Positions 11,053-20,063 of a stretch of 35,281 nucleotides of DNA are shown piece after piece. Each line of letters opens with the position of its first letter. Position 1 is the stretch's first letter. The position numbers and the translations under genes were made by a program. Below the pieces are notes generated by a model. That model did no database searches, had not been told where the DNA came from, and saw only the letters and a list, made by a program, of their open reading frames with translations. This stretch comes from Mycobacterium sp. (GTDB lineage Bacteria; Actinomycetota; Actinomycetes; Mycobacteriales; Mycobacteriaceae), in NCBI GenBank assembly GCA_025965975.1, contig JAOPVX010000258.1:1-35281 (forward strand). Direction: 5' to 3'.

Positions 11053-12026
11053 TGCTGTGCTCCAATCAAAGAGGCGTCATCGGTTGTGGCAGAAGCGGTT
11101 TCAGCCAGCCAGCGTTCGGCGTCGATCGAGGCCGAACAGCCCGTGCCTGCCGCGGTGATGGCCTGGCGGTAGGTGTGGTCGACGAGGTCGCCTGCCGCGA
11201 ACACGCCCTCAACCGAGGTGCTCGTGGTGCGGCCCTCGACCACCACATAGCCCTCAGGATCCAGATCGACCTGGCCGCGGACCAGTTCCGAGCGGGGGTC
11301 GTGGCCGATCGCGACGAACACGCCGGTGACGGCCAGCTCGGACTCCTCGCCGGTGACCGCGTTGCGCAGCCGCACCCCGGAGACCTTCGGATCGCCCTCG
11401 ATGGCGGTCACGTGGGTGTTGGTGAGGAACTTGATCTTCTCGTTGGCGCGGGCGCGGTCCAGCATGATCCTGGAAGCGCGGAACTCGTCGCGACGGTGGA
11501 TGAGCGTCACGCTGCGGGCGAACCGGGTCAAGAAGGTGGCCTCCTCCATCGCCGAGTCGCCGCCGCCGACCACCGCGATGTCCTGGTCGCGGAAGAAGAA
11601 TCCGTCGCAGGTGGCGCAGGTGCTCACGCCCATGCCGATCAGTGCTTCCTCACCGGGCACACCGAGATGCCGGGCGGCTGCACCCATCGCGAGGACGACG
11701 GCGCGGGCCTGATAGGTCTCGTCGCCGACGGTGACGGACTTGACCGGTCCGTTGAGCGAGACCGCGTCGACGTCCTCCATCCGTAGATCCGCGCCGAAGC
11801 GCAGCGCCTGCTCGCGCATCTCGTCCATCAATTCGGGTCCGGTGATGCCTTCGCGGAAACCGGAGTAGTTCTCCACCTCGGTGGTGGTCATCAGCGCGCC
11901 ACCGAACTGGATGCCTTCGAAGACCAGCGGCTTGAGCTGGGCGCGGGCCGCGTAGATGGCTGCCGTGTAGCCGGCAGGACCTGAGCCGATGACTATCACG
12001 TCATGAACGGTGGATGAGGAGGTCAT
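11049..12026 (-). CDS. trxB: Thioredoxin-disulfide reductase
   Basis: NADPH-dependent FAD enzyme that reduces thioredoxin. 325 residues, normal bacterial low-Mr length. FAD-binding [15 protein letters not shown] starts at about 14, the redox-active CATC is at 137-140 ([13 protein letters not shown]), NADPH-binding [15 protein letters not shown] follows at about 152, and the second FAD motif [22 protein letters not shown] lies near the C-terminus. The ATG is preceded by GAAAGG. Its partner trxC overlaps it. A GGAACA-N17-GTT promoter at 12064-12089 supports SigH control under thiol oxidation, as known for M. tuberculosis trxB2. Confidence 0.97.
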   Translation of the reverse strand: MTSSSTVHDVIVIGSGPAGYTAAIYAARAQLKPLVFEGIQFGGALMTTTEVENYSGFREGITGPELMDEMREQALRFGADLRMEDVDAVSLNGPVKSVTVGDETYQARAVVLAMGAAARHLGVPGEEALIGMGVSTCATCDGFFFRDQDIAVVGGGDSAMEEATFLTRFARSVTLIHRRDEFRASRIMLDRARANEKIKFLTNTHVTAIEGDPKVSGVRLRNAVTGEESELAVTGVFVAIGHDPRSELVRGQVDLDPEGYVVVEGRTTSTSVEGVFAAGDLVDHTYRQAITAAGTGCSASIDAERWLAETASATTDDASLIGAQQ

Positions 12027-12063
12027 ACGAGCCTTTCTGCCGTATCACGTCGGCATGGGTACA

Positions 12064-12089
12064 AACACCAGCGTATGCCCGGGTGTTCC
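12064..12089 (-). promoter_or_regulatory. SigH-type promoter for trxB-trxC
   Basis: On the minus strand GGGGAACA (core GGAACA at 12084-12089) is followed by a 17-base spacer and GTT (12064-12066), matching the GGAAYA-N16/17-GTT consensus of mycobacterial SigH. It lies about 38 bases upstream of the trxB ATG. The SigH dependence of trxB2 is established in M. tuberculosis; assignment here is by motif. Confidence 0.65.
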
Positions 12090-12108
12090 CCGCGGCCTGC
12101 AGGACAGA

Positions 12109-12738
12109 TTACGGACGGGTGACCAGTGTGTTGGCCAGCAGCCCGGTGTGAGCTGAATTACAGTTCGGCTCGACGACCAGCGCGAGCAGCATCCTCGGCG
12201 TGTCGGCAGCCAGCACCATGAGCACCGCGGGGCGCCCGTGCATGTCGACCGGTCGCGCGCCCAGCACAGGCGTCGCCGCCGAGTAACCCAGCCCGGACAG
12301 ACAGGACGCGCGCCGTTGCGGATCCGCGAGCGGGCCGTAGTCCGGGCTGTGGGACAGCAGGCCGACGATCTGCGGATCCGACAGCGGGAGTTCGCTCGCC
12401 GGCCGCGACACGGTGACGCTCTCGGCGGTCGGCCCGGCAGAGCGGGTCGGCGCAGGTTCGCGCACCAGCATCACCCCGCCGAGGACTACGCCAACGACCG
12501 CCGCTCCGACCCCGGCCGCGAGCCCGATCAGCTGGCACCGCGGGGTGTGCCGAACCGAATGCGCGGGCTCGCGAGAAGGACCCCGATGCGGCGGTGCGGC
12601 CTGCGACACAGCGCCAACCCGCGCGGTCACCTCGGCAGGGACATCGGGTGCGGTGGCGTCGTCAAGCAAGCCCTCCTGCAGGTCGGCCGGCAGCTCGGGC
12701 GTGATCGGTTCGGGTTCGTGGCCCGCACTGCCGTCCAT
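12109..12738 (-). CDS. rsmA: RsmA-like membrane anti-sigma factor, cytoplasmic domain shortened
   Basis: Homologue of Rv3912, the anti-sigma factor of SigM. 209 residues from ATG 12738, with GGGGG as ribosome binding site. The N-terminus keeps ITPELPADLQEGLLDDATAP, then runs almost directly into VPAEVTARVGAVSQAAPPHR. As I recall the M. tuberculosis protein, roughly 35 residues of the sigma-binding region are missing here. One membrane helix (IGLAAGVGAAVVGVVLGGVM, about 70-92) and the full external domain (SRPASELPLSDPQIVGLLSH through SCLSGLGY and GARPVDMHGRPAVLMVLAAD) remain. Its sigma factor next door is destroyed. It may be a decaying gene or a membrane protein retained for another role. 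The frame also stays open upstream into the sigM remnant. Confidence 0.75.
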   Translation of the reverse strand: MDGSAGHEPEPITPELPADLQEGLLDDATAPDVPAEVTARVGAVSQAAPPHRGPSREPAHSVRHTPRCQLIGLAAGVGAAVVGVVLGGVMLVREPAPTRSAGPTAESVTVSRPASELPLSDPQIVGLLSHSPDYGPLADPQRRASCLSGLGYSAATPVLGARPVDMHGRPAVLMVLAADTPRMLLALVVEPNCNSAHTGLLANTLVTRP

Positions 12739-12841
12739 CGCTGCCCCCGCCGGTTGTGACACGCCTGACGCAAGGCCAGTCTCCACCACGAACGGGTAGA
12801 CGGGCCCACGGCCGTCACGGCTCCACGAATCACTCACCGAG

Positions 12842-13014
12842 CTACTCGGCGGCCGCGGCGGCGCCCGGCGTTGAAGTGCGTTCCACCACGATCGCGGTGT
12901 CCACCCGCGGCGTCGGATCACCGACGTGGCAAGCAGGGTCCTCAACGGGCGGTGGTGACGATAGAACAGCTCCTCGAACGCATACCGGGCACCGGCAACG
13001 TGTGCCGCCAGCAT
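12842..13014 (-). pseudogene. sigM: Remnant of ECF sigma factor gene sigM
   Basis: Only two pieces of SigM survive. Bases 13014-12922 encode MLAAHVAGARYAFEELFYRHHRPLR, the start of region 2.1 (compare LLAAHVAGDRYAFDQLFRRHHRQL in M. tuberculosis SigM, as recalled). Then, in another frame, DPTPRVDTAIVVER matches the linker between regions 2 and 4, ending at a TAG (12842-12844). Regions 2.2-2.4 and all of region 4 are gone, so no working sigma factor can be made. The position between the MurJ fusion and rsmA is exactly where sigM lies in other mycobacteria. The first frame runs on without a stop into rsmA. Confidence 0.85.
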
Positions 13015-13026
13015 GGGGATAGCCCG

Positions 13027-16000
13027 TCAGGACGCGGCCTTCAGCGTGATCTCGGCGATGTCGGACCGGCTCTGGCCGTTGACCGTGCCAAGCGTGGAGA
13101 CCCAGACCAGCACATTCGACGTAGGCGACGCGCTGTCCACCTTGATCGTGTTCGGCCCTGGCTTGAGCGGGGTGGCCGGCGTCAGCACCGTGGTGTCGTC
13201 CAGCGACGAGGGTGTCGGCGTCTGCGACGAGCGGATCTCGACTGCGGTGCCGGTGCTATCCAAGTTGACCGTGACCGCGCCCAGCTTGGTGGGCTGCGGC
13301 AACTGGAGCATCAGTCCGACGCCGTTCTTGAAATTCGGGAAGGGCACAGGATCCGTATAGGTGTCGATCGGCCATCCGGTCGCGGGATTGCCGTCGATGG
13401 CCAGCCCAGCCTGGTCAGGCGCGTCGGCCTGGCCCTGGGGTGAAAACACCGTCGCCCGAACGGGTTTCACGATCTTGCCGGAGCCGCCCGGCTGCGCGGA
13501 CGATGACGGCGTGTTCAGGCCAAGCTGGTCGCCGCCAAGGCCACCGCCAACGTCACCGAAGATCCGGCTCAATACGGAAGCCAGCACGATCAATGCGACG
13601 AGGATGATCGCGCCGCCAACGCCAAGCCCGATCATCAGCCCCTTGCGGCGGCGCGCCTTGGTCTCAGGGTCGGCGACCGGCGCACCTCGCAAGCGCGACG
13701 ACGGCGGGACCTCGGGTTGGTCGACCGGGGAGATGAGCTCTGTGCGGTCGGCGACCGCCGTCGCCTGTTGTAGCAGGTTCAGCAGCGTGGGGGCGCTGCG
13801 GATGCCGCCGCCCTCCTGGACTGCGCGGGCCGCTGCCGCCGAGATCTGGAACGGAATATCGCGGTCGACGGCCCGCGGTTCGATGGGCTGACCTGCCGCG
13901 TCGAGTTCGGCGGGTGCCAACCCGCTGCGCACCCCGGACTCGGGCAGCGGCCACCGGTTGATCAACAGCGCGTAAAGCGCGGCGCCGATGCCGCGGATGT
14001 CATCCTCCGGAGTGGCATCGCGCAGCGTCGCGGGGAACGCCAGCGCCACGTCGCCCTCGATGCTCACCCGTACCCGGCTGGGGTGGTCGATCGACAGCGC
14101 GACGCCCGAGCGATGGGCGGCCTCGGCGGCCGCGGCCAGCGATTGGATGGCTCGGGCCCCGCCGATCGGTGACGGCGACGTCTGGGCAACCTCAGGCAGC
14201 GAGCCGCCGCGGATCCATTCCGAGACCACCAGCCCGCCGGAGCCGGTGCTGGTTACATCGAGCACCCGCGCGACGCCGGGTACGTCCAGACGGCTCAGCT
14301 TCAGCGTGCGAGCCAGGATCCCCTGCACCTGATCGTCGGGCAGCGTCGCGTCAGGATCGACGAAGGTCAGCGCTACCTGCCGATTCAGCGCGGTGTCGAG
14401 CGCCTGCCAGAACTGCAGGTTGGGTGGTCCGCCGTGGAAGACCAGCAGACGGTACCGGCCGCCGCCGATGGAGGCGCCCGGTATGAGGTGGACGTCTTCA
14501 TCGGAGGTGGCGGCCTCGATCGGAGGTTCCCGCGGCGGGTCGAAGGCGATGGGCTCGCGGGTGGGATCGCCGCCGTAGTCGGCGGGCGGGCGGCCGGAAA
14601 CCGGCAGCGGAGCGGTGCCGTTGGCGGCCCCGGGAAACGCCGATGTCTCCTCGTGCTCCGGCACGTCATGCTCGAAGTCTTCGGCGGGCAGATCGGGCCG
14701 GAACTCGTCGGCCGACGGGCGCGGAATCTTGGTCGTGGCGGTGCTGTCAGGGCCAGGTGCGGCGCCGGTCGCTTGGTCGTCGGTCACCGCTGGTCCCTTC
14801 CGCCTCCAGTCTCCGGCAACGCTGGCCGGAGGCCCCCGCCGGACCGCCGCCGGGAATTGACGATGGCGTGACGCGAGCGAATTCCTCTGATCAGCGTACG
14901 TGAGGGGGCGGCCCGGCCGTGGCGGGTAGGGCGGTGCGGTCGGCGGTGCGGCTACCGTCGCGCGCCGGCCGAGGCGGCGCCGCACGGCGGCGAGGGCGGC
15001 CTGCGCGTCGGGCACCCTGGCGGCCAGCATGACCCCGGCGATGATCGGCGCCATGATCAGGCCGAGCACGAATAGCCGCAGCAGCGAACCGGCGCCGCCC
15101 AGGTTGCTAGTCAGCGTCTCCAGCCCGAGCAGCTGATCGACGACGCGGGCGACGAGGCCGGCGATCAGCGACGCGGCGACCGTCACCAGAATGGTGCGCA
15201 CCACAGGAAGGCTGATCAGCCGCCCGCCGGGGGGATTGAGGCTCGCTCGCAACAGGAAGTAGCCGACGGTGGCGCCGGCCAGAAATCCGAGACCGTTGGC
15301 CAGCCCGAGATAGCCTGCCACCGATGCCCGGTCGTCGGTCAGGTAGGGGGCGATGAGCGAGGCGGCGATCTTCACGATGGTGATCACGACGATCACCACG
15401 ATCGGCGTCCACGGCTGCTCGCGGGCGTAGAACACCCGAAGCTGAAGCAGCACAAGGGCATACGGGATCAGCGTGAAGGCTGACAACGTGATGGCCATGC
15501 CGAGGTAGCCGGCGTCGACCTCACCGAAGTTGCCGTAAGCGAACAGCGCGCTGCCGATCGCGGGGCCTCCGACGGTCATCATCGCCACGATCGGAATCAG
15601 CGTGACCATTGTCAGCCGGGTGGACAGCGACAGATCGGCCATCACCGCCGGGAGGTCGTTGGCCGCGGCGTTGCGGCTCAGCCGCGGCATCACCACCGTC
15701 AGCACCGTCACGCCGATCACGCCGAACGGCAGCATCAGCACCAGCCAGGTGTAGTTGTAGATCGCCGGGCCGGAAGCCGCTGCGTGACTGGCGATCTGGT
15801 TGCCGACGACCAAGCCGATCTGGCTGATCAGCACATACAACACCATGGTCGCCGCCATCGTGCCGAACTTCTTGAGCCGGTCATCGATGCCCCACAGCGG
15901 ACGCAAGCTGATCCGCTCCTTGCGGATGGCCACCAGCAGCACGGCGGTCTGTGCGAACACGCCGAGTGTCGTGCCGATGCCGAGCACGAGTAGCTTCGCG

Positions 16001-16791
16001 TTGCCCATCTCGACGGGGTCGACCGAAAGTTCGCCCGGCACAAGGACGTAGGCGCCCAGCGCGACGATCGCGACGATGTTGTTGACGACGGGCGCCCAGG
16101 CCGGCGGGCCAAACACGTTGCGGGTGTTGAGGATCGCCATGAATACCGACGACAGGCCGTAGAACAACACCTGCGGCAGCAGCAGATAGCCGAACGCCGT
16201 AGTCAGTGACCGGTTGACCTGCGGGTCGCTGCCCAGCATGAGCCGAACCAGCAGGGGAGCGGCGGCCACCGACAGCACCGTAGCCACCACGAGCAGCGCG
16301 GTGGCCAGCGTGACGAGCCGCCGCACGAACGCGGTGCCGCCGTCGGGGTCGTCGCGCTCGGCCCGCGCCAGCACCGGCACGAAGATCGCCGTGAACGTCG
16401 CCTCCAACACCAGGGCGGCGATCAGGTTGGGCAGCTGGTTGGCCACCGAGAACGCCGACGACAGCGCGGCGCCGAGGATCGCGGCCAGCAGAACGATGCG
16501 AGTGAAGCCAGTGATCCGGCTGACCAGCGTCGCGAATGCCATGCCCCACGACTGGGACACCACCGCCGCGTCGGACAGCTCCGGGCGTCCCGCGCGGCGC
16601 CGGGGTGCCGGTCCGCGGGGGAGCCGGGGCGGGGGCATTCGGCGCGTCGCGGGGTAGCCGGGGCCGACGGCGCGCGGGGGGTAGGCGCGCGGCGGGACCC
16701 GGTCAGACGGCGGCGGGACCCGGTTAGACGGCGGCGGGACCCGGTCGGACGGCGGCGGCTGCGGTGGACGCGGCCCGCCTGCGGTGGTCAC
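13027..16791 (-). CDS. murJ: MurJ/MviN lipid II flippase fused to a pseudokinase and an external domain
   Basis: Essential flippase for lipid II (Rv3910-type). 1254 residues from GTG 16791, which overlaps the upstream gene's stop (GTGA). Layout: a Pro/Arg-rich tail with three PPSD/NRVP repeats (to about 75); the MurJ core with about 14 membrane segments (about 78-595; e.g. SWGMAFATLVSRITGFTRIV); a linker; a kinase-like domain (about 770-1010) in which the catalytic lysine is absent (RQVALTFVD), as are HRD and DFG; one membrane helix (about 1054-1077, GLMIGLGVGGAIILVALIVL); and an external discoidin-like domain. In M. tuberculosis PknB phosphorylates the pseudokinase to recruit FhaA. Followed 13 bases later by the sigM remnant. 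Confidence 0.94.
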   Translation of the reverse strand: MTTAGGPRPPQPPPSDRVPPPSNRVPPPSDRVPPRAYPPRAVGPGYPATRRMPPPRLPRGPAPRRRAGRPELSDAAVVSQSWGMAFATLVSRITGFTRIVLLAAILGAALSSAFSVANQLPNLIAALVLEATFTAIFVPVLARAERDDPDGGTAFVRRLVTLATALLVVATVLSVAAAPLLVRLMLGSDPQVNRSLTTAFGYLLLPQVLFYGLSSVFMAILNTRNVFGPPAWAPVVNNIVAIVALGAYVLVPGELSVDPVEMGNAKLLVLGIGTTLGVFAQTAVLLVAIRKERISLRPLWGIDDRLKKFGTMAATMVLYVLISQIGLVVGNQIASHAAASGPAIYNYTWLVLMLPFGVIGVTVLTVVMPRLSRNAAANDLPAVMADLSLSTRLTMVTLIPIVAMMTVGGPAIGSALFAYGNFGEVDAGYLGMAITLSAFTLIPYALVLLQLRVFYAREQPWTPIVVIVVITIVKIAASLIAPYLTDDRASVAGYLGLANGLGFLAGATVGYFLLRASLNPPGGRLISLPVVRTILVTVAASLIAGLVARVVDQLLGLETLTSNLGGAGSLLRLFVLGLIMAPIIAGVMLAARVPDAQAALAAVRRRLGRRATVAAPPTAPPYPPRPGRPLTYADQRNSLASRHRQFPAAVRRGPPASVAGDWRRKGPAVTDDQATGAAPGPDSTATTKIPRPSADEFRPDLPAEDFEHDVPEHEETSAFPGAANGTAPLPVSGRPPADYGGDPTREPIAFDPPREPPIEAATSDEDVHLIPGASIGGGRYRLLVFHGGPPNLQFWQALDTALNRQVALTFVDPDATLPDDQVQGILARTLKLSRLDVPGVARVLDVTSTGSGGLVVSEWIRGGSLPEVAQTSPSPIGGARAIQSLAAAAEAAHRSGVALSIDHPSRVRVSIEGDVALAFPATLRDATPEDDIRGIGAALYALLINRWPLPESGVRSGLAPAELDAAGQPIEPRAVDRDIPFQISAAAARAVQEGGGIRSAPTLLNLLQQATAVADRTELISPVDQPEVPPSSRLRGAPVADPETKARRRKGLMIGLGVGGAIILVALIVLASVLSRIFGDVGGGLGGDQLGLNTPSSSAQPGGSGKIVKPVRATVFSPQGQADAPDQAGLAIDGNPATGWPIDTYTDPVPFPNFKNGVGLMLQLPQPTKLGAVTVNLDSTGTAVEIRSSQTPTPSSLDDTTVLTPATPLKPGPNTIKVDSASPTSNVLVWVSTLGTVNGQSRSDIAEITLKAAS
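16691..16753. repeat. 21-base tandem repeat, three copies, in the 5' end of murJ
   Basis: Three in-frame units (16691-16711, 16712-16732, 16733-16753) differing at a few bases encode SDRVPP/PSNRVPP/PSDRVPP in the cytoplasmic tail. In-frame length variation here would be tolerated. Confidence 0.9.
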
Positions 16792-19223
16792 TGTCCCTCG
16801 CCGGCAGACTGGCTCATGGCTCGCGGCGGCTCGTCGGCGTCCTTCGCGTAGGCGATCGCGACATCGATGGGATCCGGCCGGTCCAGGTCGGCGCGGTCGG
16901 GCTGGCCGCGGAATCGGTGCCACAGCCGTCGCCCGGCCAGCGAGACCAGCACCGCGCCCGCCGAGAGCGTGATGAAGAAGAGCACCTTGCCGTAGGCGTT
17001 CGAATGCACCGAAAGCCGCACCGGCTCGCCAAGGGGCAGGCCGTCGGCGGTGCGCAGGGCGACATCCACCGCGACGCGCTGCGTGAAGTGCACCTCGATC
17101 GGCACTTTCAGCGGTAGATAGCCCGGCGGCAGCACGATCTCACCCATATCGGTCACCGACATCCCGGGCGGCGCGTCGATCTGCAGCCGGACCCGGATCG
17201 GCACCGGAAGGTCGTTGCGCAGCGCCAGCGGCAGCGGGCTGTGCTCGGTGGCCAGCGTGTAGGAGCCGCCGGGGTTGACGATGGTGACCGCACCGAACAG
17301 GTCGTCGACGGTCCGGCCGACGGTCGTCAGCCGCTGCTGGGCAAGGCCGTTGCGGGCGTCCGGCGGCACCGACTGGCTCAGCGCGCGCAGCATGTCCTCG
17401 CGCAGCGGCGCGGTGTACTGCGCACCGGTCAGCCCGGTCCGCTCGTCGGCGGTCAGCGTCGACGTCAGTCCCCACAGCCGCCCGCTCACCGACGCTAAGC
17501 CAGACACGACGCCGTCGGCGAAGCGGCCGCGCGGGTTGCCCATAGCGCCGTCGGGCAGCGGGGCAAGGTCCTGCGGCGGCACGGCGTTGGCCTCGGCGAT
17601 CAGCGCGGCTAGTGGCTGCGCTACGGCCAGCCCAGCGTGGATGGTGGAGGCGACCGCGGTGAGTATCGCCTGCGCATCGTCGGCCTGCAGGCTCCAGGCC
17701 AGCGGCGGCGCCAGGATCTGGGTGCGCGGCTCGGCGTCGGGGTGCAGGCCACGCCACAGCAGCGAGCCAAGTGCGTCCTGGCGGCGGGCCACCGCCGAAT
17801 CGTGTTTGACCGGGATGTCCAGCGACGGGTCCAGATACGACGGCGACGCCGGTTCGGTGCCCGCGCCTGCCAGCGCGGCGCCGACGGTCGGGTCGAACGG
17901 CGCGGCCACCAGCTCAGGCGTGTACCGCAGCGGCCGGACGTCCGCGGTCGCGGGCGCACCGGTCGCGGAGTCCTGCGCGGCGACATTTGCGGCGCCGATC
18001 GCGACTGTCGGACCCTGCGCCGACAACAGCTCGACGGCGGGGCCGGTCAGCGGGCCGTCGCCGACCAGGGTTGCGCCGCGGGTCGACTTGACCCCCAGAA
18101 TCTGGTCGACGATGTCGCCTGCGCCGTTGGTGGCGATCGAGCTAAGACCCGCGTCGCCGACCCGCTGCAGCGCGTCGACGTCGGCCTGCGAGTACGTCGT
18201 CGGCGCCACGCACATCCGTTGTGCCAGCGCCTTGAGCCGATTGAGCCAACCGAGCGCGGCATTCTGGCCCGCACCGGGATGCGTCGGTGTGGCCGGTCCC
18301 GCGTCGGGGGCGTCGTTGACGACGTAGCCGCCCGTCATCGCGTTGACGGTGACCAGCAGGTCGGGGTCGATTGCCAGGCACGTCGCGTTGCGCACCTCGC
18401 CGCCGGGGTCGACCGGCGGGCTGGTCGCGAAGTCGACCGCCGACAGCAGCGTGTCGAGCCGGCCCCCAGGCGCCAGCGACGTCGCGAGGTCGTCGTCGAT
18501 CAACCGCACGGGTGTGGCGCCACCCGGCGCGCCGGCCGCCAGCCGTGGCCGGTCCGCGATCGGCCACAGCACGGTCAGCCGAACGGGTTTGGAGGTGTCG
18601 GGCGGCACCACCGCCGTCAACGCGTCGGCGGCGGAGTCGGCCGCGGGCTCGGGCGGCACACCGAGCACCGGAAGCAGGAAGCGGGCGTCGTCGAGGCGGG
18701 CGGGCGCGCCGTAGTCGGGGGTACCGTTGACGTTGACCATCACCGGGTAGACGCCGGGCTCTTCGATGTGCAGCGACGACAGATCCGCCGACCGCAGCGG
18801 ATAGCCAAGGGTGAACGGAACATCTTGTCCGCGAAGCAATTCCGGCGCAACGGTGATGAAGTCGGCGACCGCCTCGTACTGGTCGACATTGCCGGTGAGG
18901 TTGGTGCGCAGACCGGCCGACGCGTCGACGGCGGTGGCGTGCTCGAGGCGCACCATCACGTCACGGACGGGACGGTCACCGACGTTGAGTATCGATCCGG
19001 TGACGGTGACGATCGGCTCGCTGGTGGTGGTGACCACCTCGGGGGTGACGCGGTCGATGCGGACCTGCAGGAACGGCACCGAACCCGGCTCGCCAGCCAC
19101 GGCGCGGGGGATGGCGGGGCCTGAAATGGGTGCGGCGATGAGCGTCAGCAGCGCGACGGCGGCGAGCAGACGCGCCAGCATCGCGGCGGCTCCAACTCGC
19201 GGCACCGCCGCAGCCGTCCTCAC
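16788..19223 (-). CDS. Exported membrane-anchored protein, DUF6049 type (Rv3909-like)
   Basis: Conserved actinobacterial envelope protein of unknown function, always next to murJ; a role in wall assembly is inferred. 811 residues from GTG 19223, whose codon overlaps the mutT4 stop (GTGA). An N-terminal signal ([20 protein letters not shown], about 15-35) ends near AVAG. The long external part opens with a beta-rich segment ([20 protein letters not shown]) and contains [17 protein letters not shown] and a middle region of alternating helices. The C-terminus has a beta domain ([20 protein letters not shown]) followed by one membrane helix ([18 protein letters not shown]) and a basic cytoplasmic tail. 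The C-terminal anchor and overlap with murJ suggest joint expression. Confidence 0.88.
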   Translation of the reverse strand: MRTAAAVPRVGAAAMLARLLAAVALLTLIAAPISGPAIPRAVAGEPGSVPFLQVRIDRVTPEVVTTTSEPIVTVTGSILNVGDRPVRDVMVRLEHATAVDASAGLRTNLTGNVDQYEAVADFITVAPELLRGQDVPFTLGYPLRSADLSSLHIEEPGVYPVMVNVNGTPDYGAPARLDDARFLLPVLGVPPEPAADSAADALTAVVPPDTSKPVRLTVLWPIADRPRLAAGAPGGATPVRLIDDDLATSLAPGGRLDTLLSAVDFATSPPVDPGGEVRNATCLAIDPDLLVTVNAMTGGYVVNDAPDAGPATPTHPGAGQNAALGWLNRLKALAQRMCVAPTTYSQADVDALQRVGDAGLSSIATNGAGDIVDQILGVKSTRGATLVGDGPLTGPAVELLSAQGPTVAIGAANVAAQDSATGAPATADVRPLRYTPELVAAPFDPTVGAALAGAGTEPASPSYLDPSLDIPVKHDSAVARRQDALGSLLWRGLHPDAEPRTQILAPPLAWSLQADDAQAILTAVASTIHAGLAVAQPLAALIAEANAVPPQDLAPLPDGAMGNPRGRFADGVVSGLASVSGRLWGLTSTLTADERTGLTGAQYTAPLREDMLRALSQSVPPDARNGLAQQRLTTVGRTVDDLFGAVTIVNPGGSYTLATEHSPLPLALRNDLPVPIRVRLQIDAPPGMSVTDMGEIVLPPGYLPLKVPIEVHFTQRVAVDVALRTADGLPLGEPVRLSVHSNAYGKVLFFITLSAGAVLVSLAGRRLWHRFRGQPDRADLDRPDPIDVAIAYAKDADEPPRAMSQSAGEGQ

Positions 19224-19978
19224 GGCCCTTGTCCGCAACCGTTCGTCCGGCGAGATGTCTGTTCGTCGGGACGACGGTTGCGGGTGTGCGAGTGCGTCTG
19301 GGCGCGCCGCCGCGGCGAGGTGTGCGGCAGTGGCGGCAGTGCGGCGGGCCCGTCCGCATGAAGCTTGTCGATCAGCTCGCCGGCGACCTCGGCGAGCTTG
19401 CGTTCGTCGGCGTAGGCCAGCCGCGACGGCAACTCCTTGAGGGGCACCCACGCCACTTCACTGACTTCGACGTCCTCGTCGCAGAGCTCGCCGCCGAGGA
19501 ACCGCATTAAATAGTGGTGCACGGTCTTGTGCACGCGGCGACCCTCGGTGACGAACCAGTAGTCGATGCTGCCGAGCGCGGCCAGCACACTGCCCTGGAT
19601 GCCGGTCTCCTCCGCGACCTCGCGGATCGCGGTCTGTTCAGCGGTTTCGCCGAGTTCGATGTGGCCCTTGGGCAGCGACCACAGCATCCGGCCGCGCCGG
19701 TCAATGCGACCGATCAGTGCGGCGAACTGACTTTCCTTGGGCCCGTCGATGCCGTCGATCACCAGCCCGCCCGCGGAGGTTTCATGCACCGTGCGCAGGC
19801 GATCGGCGGGCCGGCGGGGGCGGGACTTCTGCGGTTTGTTCTGACCGCTCGGTTGGTCATTCTTGGCGGGCACCGCATTGTTGTTGTGGTGTTCAGTGGA
19901 TTCAGGCGGGCCGGCCGCGCGTCGGCCGCGGCGCCGCCCCCGGCGCCGTCGTGGTTTGGCCTGCTCGCCGTCCGACAC
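19220..19978 (-). CDS. mutT4: NUDIX hydrolase MutT4
   Basis: Nudix-family pyrophosphohydrolase (Rv3908-like). 252 residues from GTG 19978 ([20 protein letters not shown] follows the start), with a very basic, disordered N-terminal 70 residues. The Nudix box [20 protein letters not shown] plus TGI fits GX5EX7REUXEEXGU exactly (about 105-127). It is preceded by [14 protein letters not shown] and followed by [20 protein letters not shown]. The physiological substrate is not known from sequence; oxidised nucleotides have been proposed for mycobacterial MutT proteins. A TACTAT -10 hexamer seven bases before GTG suggests a leaderless transcript. First gene of the mutT4 > DUF6049 > murJ overlapping series. 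Confidence 0.93.
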   Translation of the reverse strand: MSDGEQAKPRRRRGRRRGRRAAGPPESTEHHNNNAVPAKNDQPSGQNKPQKSRPRRPADRLRTVHETSAGGLVIDGIDGPKESQFAALIGRIDRRGRMLWSLPKGHIELGETAEQTAIREVAEETGIQGSVLAALGSIDYWFVTEGRRVHKTVHHYLMRFLGGELCDEDVEVSEVAWVPLKELPSRLAYADERKLAEVAGELIDKLHADGPAALPPLPHTSPRRRAQTHSHTRNRRPDEQTSRRTNGCGQGP

Positions 19979-19985
19979 CCAAGCG

Positions 19986-19991
19986 ATAGTA
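19986..19991 (-). promoter_or_regulatory. -10 element, leaderless mutT4
   Basis: TACTAT on the minus strand is separated by seven bases (19985-19979) from the GTG start of mutT4, so transcription should begin at or one base before the start codon. No clear -35 is visible, which is common in mycobacteria. Confidence 0.55.
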
Positions 19992-20049
19992 GCTGCCACG
20001 AAGATTCGCTCCCCCCGCACTCACCGGTCGTGACTGAGCCGTTGCACAT

Positions 20050-20055
20050 TAGGCT
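20050..20055 (+). promoter_or_regulatory. -10 element, pcnA
   Basis: TAGGCT lies eight bases before the GTG of pcnA and fits TANNNT. Transcription would start at or just before the start codon. It is the divergent partner of the mutT4 promoter in an 85-base gap. No convincing -35. Confidence 0.4.
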
Positions 20056-20063
20056 GTCCGAAC

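Noticed and set aside
17637-19124. A 495-codon plus-strand open frame opposite the DUF6049-type gene
   Set aside because: Codon-position shadow, Arg/Gly/Val-rich without hydrophobic or family pattern; the minus-strand gene has signal peptide, anchor and overlaps with neighbours.
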